Shown here: positions 1 to 9,438 of the stretch, piece by piece
How positions within the stretch are numbered: the first letter of the stretch is position 1
How the letters are laid out: every line of letters begins with the position of its first letter
NCBI GenBank assembly: GCA_033297205.1
Contig: MU859072.1
Location: 124,001-188,000 of the forward strand
Reading direction: 5' to 3'
Source of the DNA: Pseudoneurospora amorphoporcata
Lineage: Eukaryota; Ascomycota; Sordariomycetes; Sordariales; Sordariaceae
Length of the DNA: 64,000 bases
The notes under the pieces: generated by a model
What the model was told of the DNA's origin: nothing
Databases searched by the model: none
The model's input: the letters and a program-made list of their open reading frames with translations, nothing else
Position numbers and translations under genes: made by a program

Positions 1-958
1 ACTTACCTCCAATAACTCCTTCAGAACTGAATCCCAAAGCATCCAACAAGGGTGCGTAGATCAATCCCGGATATGCAACCAAGATGATAAGGCCTGCGAC
101 TCCAAGAATAATGAAGACTGTGGCGGTAGGGTGTTCCGACGCCCACTTCTGAGCCTACAGTTTGCAAAGATGGAATTATCAGCTTCAAAACCAATAAGAA
201 GAAGCCCATAGTTCAGGCGCTTGGTCTCTTACCTTCTCAAACTCGACCCTAGCGCCCTCGGCAAGGTCTTTGCCTGTCTTGACAAGCAAAGGGAGGATAT
301 TTGTTGCCCAGTCGGAGACGGTAATCGGGATCTAGACGATGCAAGCTATTTGTCAGACAAGATAATCCAATTTGCGAAGGCGTTGATTCAACAAGTAAAC
401 TTGGGTAGCCCTACCACTTCAACAGTTTCGCCATCTTGGCGCAAAACGACCTGGGACTTCTTGTGGACGACGTTCGAGGTCAACTGAATCGAGACCTAAA
501 CCGTGGAATGCGTCAGCAAACGGTTGGAAGGCTTGGTCAACTGATTGGTGGCCATCTCTTACATGCTCAGCATGCTTCTTTGCGTTGTCGAGAATATCTG
601 CTAGCGTTTCGGTAGCGATAGGAAGATTCTGGTTAACCCAATCTCCAGCACTTTCCGAGAACTGGTACAAGTAAGCTCAAGTTAGCTGGGGACACTGCAG
701 TGTTCAAGATATGTTCGATTTTGGGACCGCTGGACCTACCTGTTCCGCGTGTTTTCTCGTATCTGCTGCTATGCTGCTCAAGACCGCTCCGGCCTGCGGA
801 AGGAAATTATTTGCCCACTGCGATGCATCGGCCGAGATCTGTGAACAGCAATCAATCATCAGTCAAAAGTTGTTGCGTAGTTGGATAAGTGAATTGATAT
901 TGCCTGCCTTTTCTGCTCTTTGAGCGAGTATACCTCCTAGAATATCCCAGGGCGCCAT
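1..958 (-). CDS. Ifi-6-16/ISG12-like membrane protein with 33-residue modules (3' end cut by the window edge)
   Basis: I join six exons on the minus strand: 908-958, 740-838, 563-661, 415-495, 233-331 and 7-154, then a GTAAGT donor at 1-6 with the rest outside the window. All internal joins are phase 0. Exons 2, 3 and 5 are each exactly 99 bp and encode 33-residue amphipathic modules with a central Trp and a charged end (KHAEQ, KKHAEH, RVEFEK). Exon 4 gives a 27-residue beta-like stretch. Exon 6 begins AQKWASEHP, runs into one transmembrane helix, then YPGLIYAPLLDALGFSSEG, the lead-in to the glycine-rich Ifi-6-16 domain also seen in the genes at 2581 and 4128. The domain itself would lie left of the window. 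The start, MAPWDILGG, is chosen because it opens the first coding exon; its intron would be GC-AG (AAG|GCAGGC). The family in animals acts at mitochondria, ER or plasma membrane; function here is unknown. Confidence 0.7.
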
Positions 959-1454
959 CTCGCTGTCTTGTCTTATCTGCGCGCCTCCCGAAATTCTGTA
1001 TGATTTTGTTGGTAAAATTAGACACGAAGATGAAGTCTCGGAGGGTTGCGGGATGTTGTTGTAGTGGTGTTGCAACTGTCCGATACGCGCCAGCACATGT
1101 TATTGGTACAACTAAAGGTCCTGTGAGCGGCCGTTGACTGGCCCGACCCGGTGGGAGTGGGGGTGGTTAGGAAGGATGAGGTGGCAGCAGTCCGCAGTTT
1201 GGCGGCATCGACCATTGGGCGTCTAAGCGCCTTCAACGCCTTCGGGTTGAACTTTCTGTTTACTACTACACGTACTACCTCGACTGTTGGCGAGATTATG
1301 CGTAGCCACACCTGAACACCTGTGAGGAAGCGCAATGATGGGCCCTACAAGCACGATACAAATGGTTCACCAACACACTGACAATTTGTAAAAATATCGG
1401 ATGTGATAATCCAATAAGGACCAAACATGAGGAAGCCGGTGAAGCTCATGATGA
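959..1454. other. Intergenic, ISG12-like cluster
   Basis: No coding signal I trust. Short open frames here lack family similarity and splice support. Confidence 0.5.
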
Positions 1455-1991
1455 TCAAGGCCTCCACGCGGACAAAGCTGCAAGAGCAGTACCAAGGACC
1501 GCAGTCAACACTCCAGCTGCCTGCATTGCGCTGACAACAATAGCCGCTCCATATCCTCCCATTGCCGCACTCTGGAAAATAGCGAAAACGCTTGTTGCAG
1601 CCACAATTCGCATGATAGATTGGATTTTGGCTGCCCTAGATCCTAATGATGCAGAATAGGTAGTTGGGTGAGTTAGTCAGCGAGCTTGAACTCAGTAATG
1701 TCCAGTTGAGGAACTCATGGCACATATGTAGCGCTGTCATCGTAACGGAGAGTGAGTGCAACGTGCCTGCAACAATGCCTTGTTTGCCAAAACCAAATAT
1801 CATGTAGATGAGACCGAGAACCAATCCAGGGACGGTAGCAATGAGGATACCGATGGGTATCATGATGATACCGACCGTTCCATAACCTCCTGAAAGGTCC
1901 GGTAGAGATAGAGTTGGCTGGTTAAGACATTATACGTTAGCAACGAGAGGAAGGTTTCGACAACACCAACACCACAAGTGGTACATACCAT
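1455..1991 (-). CDS. Small Ifi-6-16/ISG12 domain-only protein, 113 aa
   Basis: Coding exons are 1989-1991 (the ATG alone), 1767-1917 and 1455-1642. The second exon starts MPTLSLPDL with the initiator and carries a hydrophobic helix (GTVGIIMIPIGILIATVPGL) ending GFGKQGIVAG. The third gives SRAAKIQSIMRI, the family signature FAIFQSAAMGGYGAA and a second hydrophobic stretch rich in Ala. The second intron would be GC-AG (GCAG|GCACGT, ending CATTAG). The first uses GTATGT and TTAACCAG. Both joins restore a continuous Ifi-6-16 domain, which supports them. The protein has no upstream repeat modules and is close to the size of animal ISG12 proteins. It is probably an integral membrane protein; location and role are not readable. 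An alternative start is the internal MIPIG in exon 2. Confidence 0.75.
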
Positions 1992-2580
1992 TTTGGGCTG
2001 CTAGTTAACACAGAATGATGACAGCGCGAGATCTTGAAGCAATTTGGATGAGATAAAGTTGTGGAAAACTGGAAGTGATGCTGAGCTTGAGTGTGAACAC
2101 AAAGTCGGCAATTGGCGATGACCGTGGGGAGACGTAGATGAAAGCTTGAATGACTTATATGTACTTAACAAACGCCCGTGTCTACGGACTAAGTACCCGG
2201 AAGAGGGAGCCGGATGTTGGGAATCTGCCTCGCCTTTCGTTATGGAAACGACGCCAATGATCGTCGTTTTGGATCTTGAGAATGGCTGGTAAAACAGGGG
2301 TTGACTTGAGGTCCAACTAGGCCTATGCAGGAGGCCAACACCCCTCTTCTTTACCTAGCTGAGCTAGAGAATATGGCGGGGTCCGGTCGAGCGGATTGGA
2401 GCAGTTGTTCGTTGACGTGTTTATTGTCGAGTCACGTTGTAGAAGCTTGGCGAAGTGAGCGACCCATCCACAGATACCATATGATATAAAACACGCAGCT
2501 TGGATTGTCGTGGAAGGCAGGGTGGATTCCTTAGACGCTTGAGTTACATCAAGTAGTTGGATACCTTCAATTACACCAGA
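1992..2580. other. Intergenic, ISG12-like cluster
   Basis: Promoter-side sequence of the gene starting at 1991. Nothing else recognised. Confidence 0.5.
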
Positions 2581-3662
2581 CTATGTTGTGATCAAACCAC
2601 AAGGGTCCTCATCCCTCCTAAGCCTTTCGACCAGATCCTTTACACCCCAACCCATCAAGCTTGCAGCAATGAATCGAAAGATACTGGCGAGGAAGGAAGC
2701 ACCGTACCCACCTGCCCCAGCGCTCTGGAGATAGTCAGATAGGCAAAGATACTCTCTTTTGTAACATCCCCAAGCCAAGATTGAATCATGCTTGCGAAAG
2801 ATCCTAATGATACATGATCCTGAGTTAGATCTTCGCTGATATAGTATGAGGTCTGTGATATTCATCACCACTTGAAAGTAGGCCACGTACCTTTTGCTAC
2901 TCCTTCGCTTGCGAATCCTACAAAACGAACTAATGGCTTCCAGAAAAGATTTGGGTATATGTAGGCGGTTGCGACTACTAAGATCAACATGCCTCCTATA
3001 AGAAGGACTAGGAGGATCGAATTGTCAGAGTGTTCGCATGCCCACTTGCGAGCCTAGAAGGTTTGGTGAACAAGATCGGATATTAGCTATGGATATACAG
3101 GGCTAGATCATTCATTGTAACAAGTCTTACGCACTTGTTCAAACTGTTGCTTGATCTTTTCTGTGGGCTCTGGTACTGACTCGACCAGCCAGGGCAAAAC
3201 CAGTGTAAACATGTCCCGTGAAGTGATTGGTGCCTAGAGAGGTTTAACTTGTTAGTTCTCTTCAAGGAGCAGCCAGACTTGGATGTAGGCTTTCTGGGGC
3301 ATACCAATTTGCCATCTGGACCCTCTTTGCCCACGGCCTGAGGGACCTGCGGCACGGTTGGGACACTGTTGAAGACGAATGGAAAGGAGATCTGCCATCG
3401 GGTTTGGTTAGTGAACACTTATCTCCCCACCCAATCTTGAAGCCAAAAAAACAAGTTGGCTTACCTTGTTGGTACGTTTCGGCGCTTTAGTAATAAGGCT
3501 TGAGAGTGTCTCGGGGGACATTGGTAGGGTATGGGATACCCAGCCTCCATCATGGACCGAAAGCGCGTCCTTAGAAACGACATTGCGGATGTCAGCGACG
3601 GCCCTATTTCGAAGGCTCAGTGTCTCGATCTCAGTGAGTGTTTGAACTGACGTCCTCGGCAT
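2581..3662 (-). pseudogene. Ifi-6-16/ISG12-like membrane protein gene, frameshifted in its last exon
   Basis: The exons I see are 3465-3662, 3305-3391, 3135-3233, 2891-3053 and a last exon beginning at 2803. Exon 3 is a 99-bp, 33-residue module ending KQQFEQ. Exon 4 holds the junction and membrane module (ARKWACEH, one transmembrane helix, YPNLFWKPLVRFVGFASEG). The last exon starts SFASMIQSWLGDV but loses frame at an extra 8 bp (2734-2741, a near copy of the next 8 bp). The strict frame stops at 2655, while the homologous signature SAGAGGYGA continues in another frame to 2581. I call it a pseudogene, or an allele with an altered C-terminus. A 5' exon near 3840-3890 and an open stretch before 3662 in another frame (AKFPDNPEENAEDV) hint that the N-terminus may be disturbed too. 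Confidence 0.68.
2734..2741 (-). repeat. 8-bp near-tandem insertion causing the frameshift
   Basis: On the minus strand the bases TATCTGAC stand directly before TATCTCCA. Removing the first copy restores ...SIFAYLQSAGAGGYGA, the normal family signature, so this octamer is the likely lesion. It is too short, with its flanks, to be a normal intron: the apparent GT...AG here would be 28 nt and would not restore frame. Confidence 0.6.
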
Positions 3663-4127
3663 TCTCCTCTGGATTGTCCGGAAATTTGGCTACTGCTGCA
3701 TCCCATCGAGGACAAGTCTGTCCCGCCCATTTTTGGCCACCGATTGGACACTAACACAAGGGTCAGCGAGGCTCCGGTATTCATTGAGGAAGGCCGAATG
3801 CATGTCGCTGGAGGTATCTAGGTAAGTAACTCACCATTCCAGCATGTTCGGTTGGGATGCCTCCCATAGGACTCCAATTTTCCATACCACTCTCTGGAAA
3901 ACGGCACGTGCTTGAGTAGTTCCTATCATAGCTGCACGGGATCGTGACTACTCAATAAAAAAAGAAGTGGTTGGGAGACACTCGGAGGAAAGAACTTGAG
4001 AAAAGAATGTGGCCGTGGCGGGATGTAGTGAAGGTATGAAGAAAATAAGACATAGTTCACCAGCTACAGAGAATTTAAGCCAAGGTAAATCATGTGGGAG
4101 GCCGGGGCTCGGCCACGTACCAGCCGT
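3663..4127. other. Intergenic, with a possible 5' exon of the frameshifted gene
   Basis: On the minus strand an ATG near 3890 opens MENWSPMGGIPTEHAGM to a GTGAGT donor, and an acceptor near 3750 leads to an open stretch that ends in a different frame from the main ORF. It may be a decayed first exon or leader. Confidence 0.35.
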
Positions 4128-4644
4128 TTACCTCACAGTTTTGCACGTGAACGAGGACGCTCTCTGGCGCTGCCACCTGCTACGCAGAGCCACACCACCG
4201 GCAATCATGGTCCCGGTCACGGTACGAGTAGTAGTAGCAAGAGTGGAAGCACCATACCCAACCATTGCTGCACTCTGACTGCAGGCAAAACTACTTCCAA
4301 TCTGTACATTTCCGATCCAGGATTGCAGTGCGCTTGCAATCGAATCTGGCAGCGATGTGTCTTGTGTCAGCACTCACGGACAACAGCTTCTTGTGGACGG
4401 TTGTGGACTTACTTGACGATATACCTTTAGAGGCGAACCCAATAGCATTCAGAATGGGCTTGTATAAAAGATGAGGATAGAAGAATAGGACCATCAAGAC
4501 ACCTGCCACAACAACTACGACAAGTGCAGCAGCAAGAGGGTGTTCGACAGCCCATGCTCGAGCCTTGTTAGGTGCTTTCCTCTTGGCCTCTTCGATAATC
4601 CCCAAAAGTCTTTCGGGAGAGAAGGGAGTGTGCAAGATCTCCAT
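4128..4644 (-). CDS. Ifi-6-16/ISG12-like single-module membrane protein, 149 aa
   Basis: Two exons, 4413-4644 and 4128-4345, are joined by a GTAAGT...GCCAG intron with a CTGAC branch site. The N-terminus (MEILHTPFSPERLLGIIEEAK) is a short charged helix, followed by the junction motif ARAWAVEHP, a strongly hydrophobic helix (ALVVVVVAGVLMVLFF) and YPHLLYKPILNAIGFASKG. The second exon supplies SIASALQSWIGNV, then FACSQSAAMVGYGAS, the Ifi-6-16 signature, and a basic tail. It thus has the membrane and Ifi modules without the 33-residue repeats of the genes at 958 and 3662. MEILHT is preferred as start; the frame is open upstream to 4875, so a longer N-terminus is possible. Its role is unknown; two membrane segments are predicted by eye. 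Confidence 0.75.
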
Positions 4645-5233
4645 TTCCCCGTGACTGTCATGTTGTTGCTCAATCGGGTTGGTTCTTGTGCAAGCGAGTA
4701 TCTTTCCACCTTTATAGGTGCGTTGTTGAGACCTTTGGAGAAAACGCGGGTTCACAGAGTGAACTAGGTAGACGTTGAAGCTTTTTGTGTTGCGTTCGAT
4801 GTTGTTAGGGAGCGTGGTTGGGCAGACAGACATGAAATACGACGGTAGCCTAATTTTCTGGCCCCTACAGGGCACGTCAACGACAGCTGTCTTGCAGTGT
4901 CGTACGCAGGAAGTTCTGAATCACCAGTGTAGGTAAATTACGCGAGAGGCCCTGGATTCTGGAGGCGTGGGGTGGCCGCTGTTTTGGGCCAACAAGGGAT
5001 TGGCGAAAATCCTTCGGACGGGGTTGGAGAACAAAGTAGAAATTGTATGGCTGATTGGGAACTAAGAACGACAAAACGGAAAAGGAGGGAAAATCGAAGA
5101 GGAGAGAACTGGAAATTACCAGGGAAGGAACTATCAAGGACCACCTGCCGTCTTGCCCAAGATACCTCTAGGCAGGAACAAGACGGCAATCGTGTCTGCC
5201 ATCCTCCCGTCCGCACAGCTCCTCTTCCAGTAC
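4645..5233. other. Intergenic, ISG12-like cluster
   Basis: Nothing recognised apart from a possible short last exon of the repeat gene around 5150-5170. Confidence 0.4.
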
Positions 5234-6169
5234 TCACAACAGCCACGATATCAACCGAACAATGCTCTCAATAACAACTGCACTCGTTTCAACTGTGGTT
5301 AAAACGCCGGATTCCAGAGGATTCACAGCTGCACGTCCCGATTTGATAAGCGACTTGGGAAGTGATATGCCAAAGCCTTCGGCCAGCAAAGTCAAGCTGA
5401 CAGACACTAGCCCACGGATTATCACCTCTCGTTCGGTTGGTGATGCCTAAACCACAGAGTGTCAGTCTCTCTGTCGGGGATGAAGTATCGACGAGAAGTA
5501 GGGGATCACTCATACCTGCTCACAGTATCGCTTCGCGTTGTGAGCTAATCCGGCGGCAGCAGGAACAAAGTGGTGAGTACTCCAGTGGGCGACGTGTCCG
5601 GAGATCTGAGAGCTGTCAGTGAATGATGCTGAATAGGACGAGACATGGTGTCTCGATGTTGGTTCCTTGGAAAGAAAGGAAATCTCACCTCTTCAGCATG
5701 TTGCTTAGCGTTCATAGCAACGCCGACGACAGCGGGGGCCACATGCTCAGCATGCTTCTGTGCCTCCATTGCAAGACCTACAGCACGAGGAGCAACCTCC
5801 TTAGCACCCCATTCCGCCACCTAATCAGATATTCGAAATATGTCAGCAAACTTGACAGGAACCGTAAAAAAGAGGTGAGTGAGGCCTCTAAGCCTAACAA
5901 TCTATCACTTACCTGCTCAGCATGCTTCTGTGCCTCCATCGCAAGGCCGACAGCACGAGGAGCAACTTCCTTAGCTGCCCATTCAGCAGCCTGGCCTCCG
6001 ACCTGGCAGTTTTAGTTAGCGATGCTGATGAAAATTCCACCTTCATGCCCAAAATTGGCATCATAAATCTTACCTGATCACCAAGGTCTTTGGCGTTCAT
6101 CGCTAGACCAACAACGGCCGGGGCAACGGTGTTCGCGCCCCATTCTGCGACTTGGCCCCAGAACGCCAT
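5234..6169 (-). CDS. Amphipathic-repeat protein of the ISG12-like cluster, about 206 aa
   Basis: The exons are 6074-6169, 5913-6002, 5689-5820, 5516-5605 and 5234-5446, all joined in phase 0 with standard GT-AG introns. The first four exons each encode one or two copies of a 30-residue unit: a Trp-containing start (VAEWGAKEVAP), then RAVGLAMEAQKHAEQ or a variant. Exons 2 and 3 are nearly identical over 70 bp at DNA level. The end of each unit (KHAEQ, KQHAEE, KRYCEQ) matches the end of the modules in the gene at 958. The last exon encodes a 70-residue hydrophobic tail without an Ifi signature. A GTGAGT just before the stop could splice to a short extra exon near 5160. The helices look like lipid-surface binding helices (inference). 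Confidence 0.7.
5745..5814. repeat. Recent exon duplication, copy 1
   Basis: This stretch and 5915-5984 agree at 64 of 70 positions by my count. They lie in adjacent exons of the repeat gene, which points to duplication of a single exon-sized unit. Confidence 0.85.
5915..5984. repeat. Recent exon duplication, copy 2
   Basis: Partner of 5745-5814. The two copies differ by scattered substitutions only, with no gaps, so the reading frame is kept. Confidence 0.85.
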
Positions 6170-6711
6170 CTCTCTGGTGTTTGTCTGCTGATGGCGAAAA
6201 GATTCTGTGTTTTGCGGGTCGGGATATTCCCAAGGGAAGGCTAGTCCAGTGACCTTGGGCTGGGGCGATTGATGGAGTAGTACAGTTTGCGGTTGGTGTT
6301 CTCCGTTTGCATTTCCGTGTTTTGATCCAGCCCGTGGAGAGGGGGTGCCAGGGGTAGAGCTGCATGAGGCCTACAGCACTTATCGACGAATCAGCAATCG
6401 AGCCATCCAGAACCGGATGCGACAAAACATAAACGGCAAGTTGTTGAGAGTGTATCGATTTCCGTTAATAAGTCGTGATTTAGAATGTCAGTGGTTGAAA
6501 CTTCTTCTGATCCTTGATTTCCCTCTGACAAATGTTGGAAGGCCCTAGTCATGAATAGCAAGTTAAACCCTTGTCCGAGATTTGGTGATGAGCCGATACA
6601 AAGATGAGAATAGGGCTGGGACTATCGCAGTATTCTCTGATCTTGAAGTTCCCCCCTCTGGCGTCTAAGCCGCGATGAAAATAATTCGAACCCCATGAGC
6701 ATGTCAGATCT
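6170..6711. other. Intergenic, ISG12-like cluster
   Basis: Leader and promoter side of the repeat gene. No gene seen. Confidence 0.5.
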
Positions 6712-6967
6712 TCATGCCAGCATCCTTGCCAAAAGTGCGGGCAACCCAGCACCTGTTGCTCCCAGACTTTGAAGGATGGCAAACCAACTACCAGAGACAA
6801 CATTGCCAATCAAAGAATGAAGGAAGGCCGCGATAGATCCTGTAGTTAGCGGCGTGAGAACGTCAGCAAACACTTGATTCTCACGACCTCACGAAGGGGG
6901 GCTAGCACTCACCGGCCCTGACCCCAGCGGCAGCCCATCCGAGGATGGATAGAATAATGCTCATCAT
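6712..6967 (-). CDS. Minimal Ifi-6-16/ISG12 domain protein, about 60 aa
   Basis: Two exons, 6913-6967 and 6712-6839, are separated by a GTGAGT...CTAACTACAG intron. The product begins MMSIILSILGWAAAGVRAG and continues SIAAFLHSLIGNVVSGSWF, then LQSLGATGAG, which resembles the animal ISG12 signature more closely than the other copies do. It is only about 60 residues and holds the glycine/alanine-rich hydrophobic core and little else. Either it is a minimal functional copy, or an upstream coding exon has been missed; the frame before the first ATG stays open for a few codons (NSRSLSK). It sits among other family members on the same strand. Confidence 0.6.
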
Positions 6968-7575
6968 CTTGGAGAGGCTTCGAGAATTGCTGAACGGAAA
7001 ATGTCAGCATCGGCTTTGATCTGTCACAGTCATCTGAACTTCATGTCAAGTCGTACGAACCTTTCGAGGTTTTGGTCACCTGTGAGAAAATTGAGTAAGG
7101 AGTATGTTTTGGAGGTGGAAGTGGAGAGAAGAGATTGTTGCAGATTTGATGGAGAAATGAGAAATCGCCATCACCTTGAGCTGATATAATTGTCAAGAGC
7201 CTTCTGTAGGCCTCATTTCGTCATCATGATGTATCACGCAAACGACGAAAGCCGTCGATTCAACGACCAAACGTCATGATCCAGTACGGAACCGGATGCA
7301 GCTCCCCGGATGAAAGAAAAGCATTTCTACGGGAAGTAGCTCATGAAGATGACGAAGCAGATAATGAAATTGGAATCATGGATGCTTTCTGTATTCAACA
7401 CCACACCCGCTCCAGAACTATACTTCCCGAGAGGGATACGTATCAAACAAATTGATAACGGGGAAAGGCGGACAAGGAGTGTAACAGAGAAGGACAGCGA
7501 TGATTGCATGTGAATTACTTCTGGGCGAGCATGTTAAGCAGCTCAACACTCATCTGATGGTGTTTCTCCTCCTCC
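6968..7575. other. Intergenic, ISG12-like cluster
   Basis: No gene seen. Confidence 0.5.
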
Positions 7576-8015
7576 TCACTTCTTGTCTTCTCCGCAACCC
7601 GAGATCAGACACTCGACACTGGAAGCCCCAGCAACAAGCAATCCGGCTCCTTGGACAACTCCGTTGATAATTGCGGCACCATATCCGCCCATTGCAGCAC
7701 TCTGCGCGATCGCAAACGGACTGCCAGCGACAACATTGCCAAGTACGCCCTGAGCTACGGCTGCGGCAGTCCCTGGTTTACATCAGCACTTGATCTCCAA
7801 TCAGAACAGAATTAATGCACTTCATGTGTAGGTGGCACTAACCAGCAACGGGACCAGCGGCACCAAAGCCCAGTGCGGCAAGAATGGGTGCGGTAACTAT
7901 CGCGGGTGCAATGACAGCAGTTAGACCCGCAACGACAGGAATCAAGGGAATCTTGAGGGCATGGTCAGCTCTGGCACAGGCAGGAAAGAGGGTGAAGGTT
8001 TTCGCAGTGTACCAT
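7576..8015 (-). CDS. Ifi-6-16/ISG12 domain-only protein, 102 aa
   Basis: I join 8013-8015 (ATG only), 7843-7951 and 7576-7772. The product starts MIPLIPVVAGLTAVIAPAI, runs through ILAALGFGAAGPVAG into VAQGVLGNVVAGSPF and the textbook family signature AIAQSAAMGGYGAAI, and ends with a polar tail containing two cysteines (ECLISGCGEDKK). The second intron (GTTAGT...AAACCAG, CTGAT branch) is solid because it reconnects the conserved domain. The first (GTACAC...TCAAG) is less certain; without it the frame is open upstream without an ATG that would give a known family N-terminus. It is the least altered member of the cluster and the best reference for it. A TATA-like element lies about 135 bp upstream. 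Confidence 0.75.
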
Positions 8016-9288
8016 ATTGAGAAGAGTTTTGTGCAGTGTTTAGTGTGGTAAGCTCTTCGTGCTGCAAAAATGCAGGATGAACCCGTGACTTTGAGATGAG
8101 TGTTGGTGTTCGTCTTGACCTGACGCCTGGACACTTGAGGCCTGCGTGGATTTATAGAAAGCCAATTTTCGTGACACCACTCGGTATCTTCCTGTACAGG
8201 TGCACGATGCAGCTAGAAGCTTTCAGCAAGATCCCTTTCTGGTAAGGCATTCGACTGATGGCCTTCACAAGACGACATTGTTTACTAGAACGTCAAAGAT
8301 CCCCCTTGCTTTCCGTGAGCAAAATCGATAGCATCATGAACGGAAACCTGAGAAGCCTGCAGAACGTAGGGACAGCTTTCGTTGTTTGTAGGCAAACGGT
8401 GTAAAGGGCATGTTCAGACCTGGGTATAAGTCGTTGATCTGTCGGCCGCGTAATGGCAGGGCTTTTGATGTATGAAGGGGTGAGATAGTACTTTCAGCGT
8501 AAACGGAAGAACTTCAACCATCGTCTGCCGGCTCCTGTATCCGAGCCTATGTACAATGTAATGTACGTGATGACTCTCGGGTATAGCCGCGCACGGGAAG
8601 TCGGCCGGGAGAGGAGCAACATTGGCAGGGCCGGTAATGTAATTGGCACAGGTCTCGGATGTCGTTGATGTTTGGAGTCAATGCCGCGTCACAAACAGCC
8701 GGCCAGGGAGGTACAAACACCCAACTCCGGACTCCGTGATCCACTCGGTTGACGGAGTGAGGCGTGCGGGTGTCTCGTGTGATGGAGGGATGTATGTGGG
8801 CTTCGCTTGTGAAATGCCAAGATAATCATCGACATATAATCGAGCGCAGGCATATACTCGGAGTAGGCGACACCGAAAACGGTAGACCGGAGCTCAGTTC
8901 CAGGGATGGAATTTCCCAGGCTGTCGGGAGTCCTTCCACGCCAATTTGACGCCTTACGCCTTGTTGACTCTCGCATGGGTAACCCCGTCTGACCACCATC
9001 AAGGATCTCTTTCCTGGTTCAGCGCAAACAAAGAGCAGCTGACTCAGTCCGGAAGTTGTGGAATGGTGGGTGAAATAACGAATAGCGGCGCATTCTTTCC
9101 TCGGATACCTTAGGGACCAGAGAACAATTATAAGTCTGGTGAGACGCTCTTCAACTTGTGATACTCGCCATCCAATCTTCAGTCTTTTGCCAGTTGGTTT
9201 CATCTCTTAGAATCGCACGTCGAATAAACATCGTTAACAATTCATCTTATAACGTGGCACTATTGGCCTGATCCACCATATATCAACC
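8016..9288. other. Intergenic, right border of the ISG12-like cluster
   Basis: About 1.3 kb in which I find no convincing coding region or repeat. Confidence 0.5.
8149..8156 (-). promoter_or_regulatory. TATA-like element upstream of the 102-aa ISG12-like gene
   Basis: TATAAATC on the minus strand, about 135 bp before the ATG at 8015. This is a sequence match only. Confidence 0.35.
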
Positions 9289-9438
9289 ATGAATCTGGAC
9301 AGCTACTCACGACTCATCCCCTCGGATCAAGACGAAGATGTCAAGGCAGAGAACAAGGCTGGCGCGATGCTCGTGGCGCTCTTGATGCTCGTTGGGGTCC
9401 TCACGCTGGGCGCAATGACGTGGCACTGGAACAGCTGA
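9289..9438 (+). CDS. Very small predicted membrane protein, 49 aa
   Basis: An uninterrupted ATG frame after a CAACC context encodes a polar N-terminus with acidic residues (MNLDSYSRLIPSDQDEDVK), then one hydrophobic helix (MLVALLMLVGVLTLGAMTW) and a two-residue tail after HW. Length, sharp polar-to-hydrophobic pattern and start context suggest a tail-anchored peptide. I do not recognise a family. It sits between the ISG12-like cluster and ESF1 on the opposite strand to the cluster. It could be chance; the helix covers 40% of the protein, which random short frames rarely show. Confidence 0.4.
   Translation: MNLDSYSRLIPSDQDEDVKAENKAGAMLVALLMLVGVLTLGAMTWHWNS

Noticed and set aside
2710..2760. 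Apparent 28-nt intron around the 8-bp insertion
   Set aside because: Too short for a fungal intron, and removing it does not restore the reading frame.
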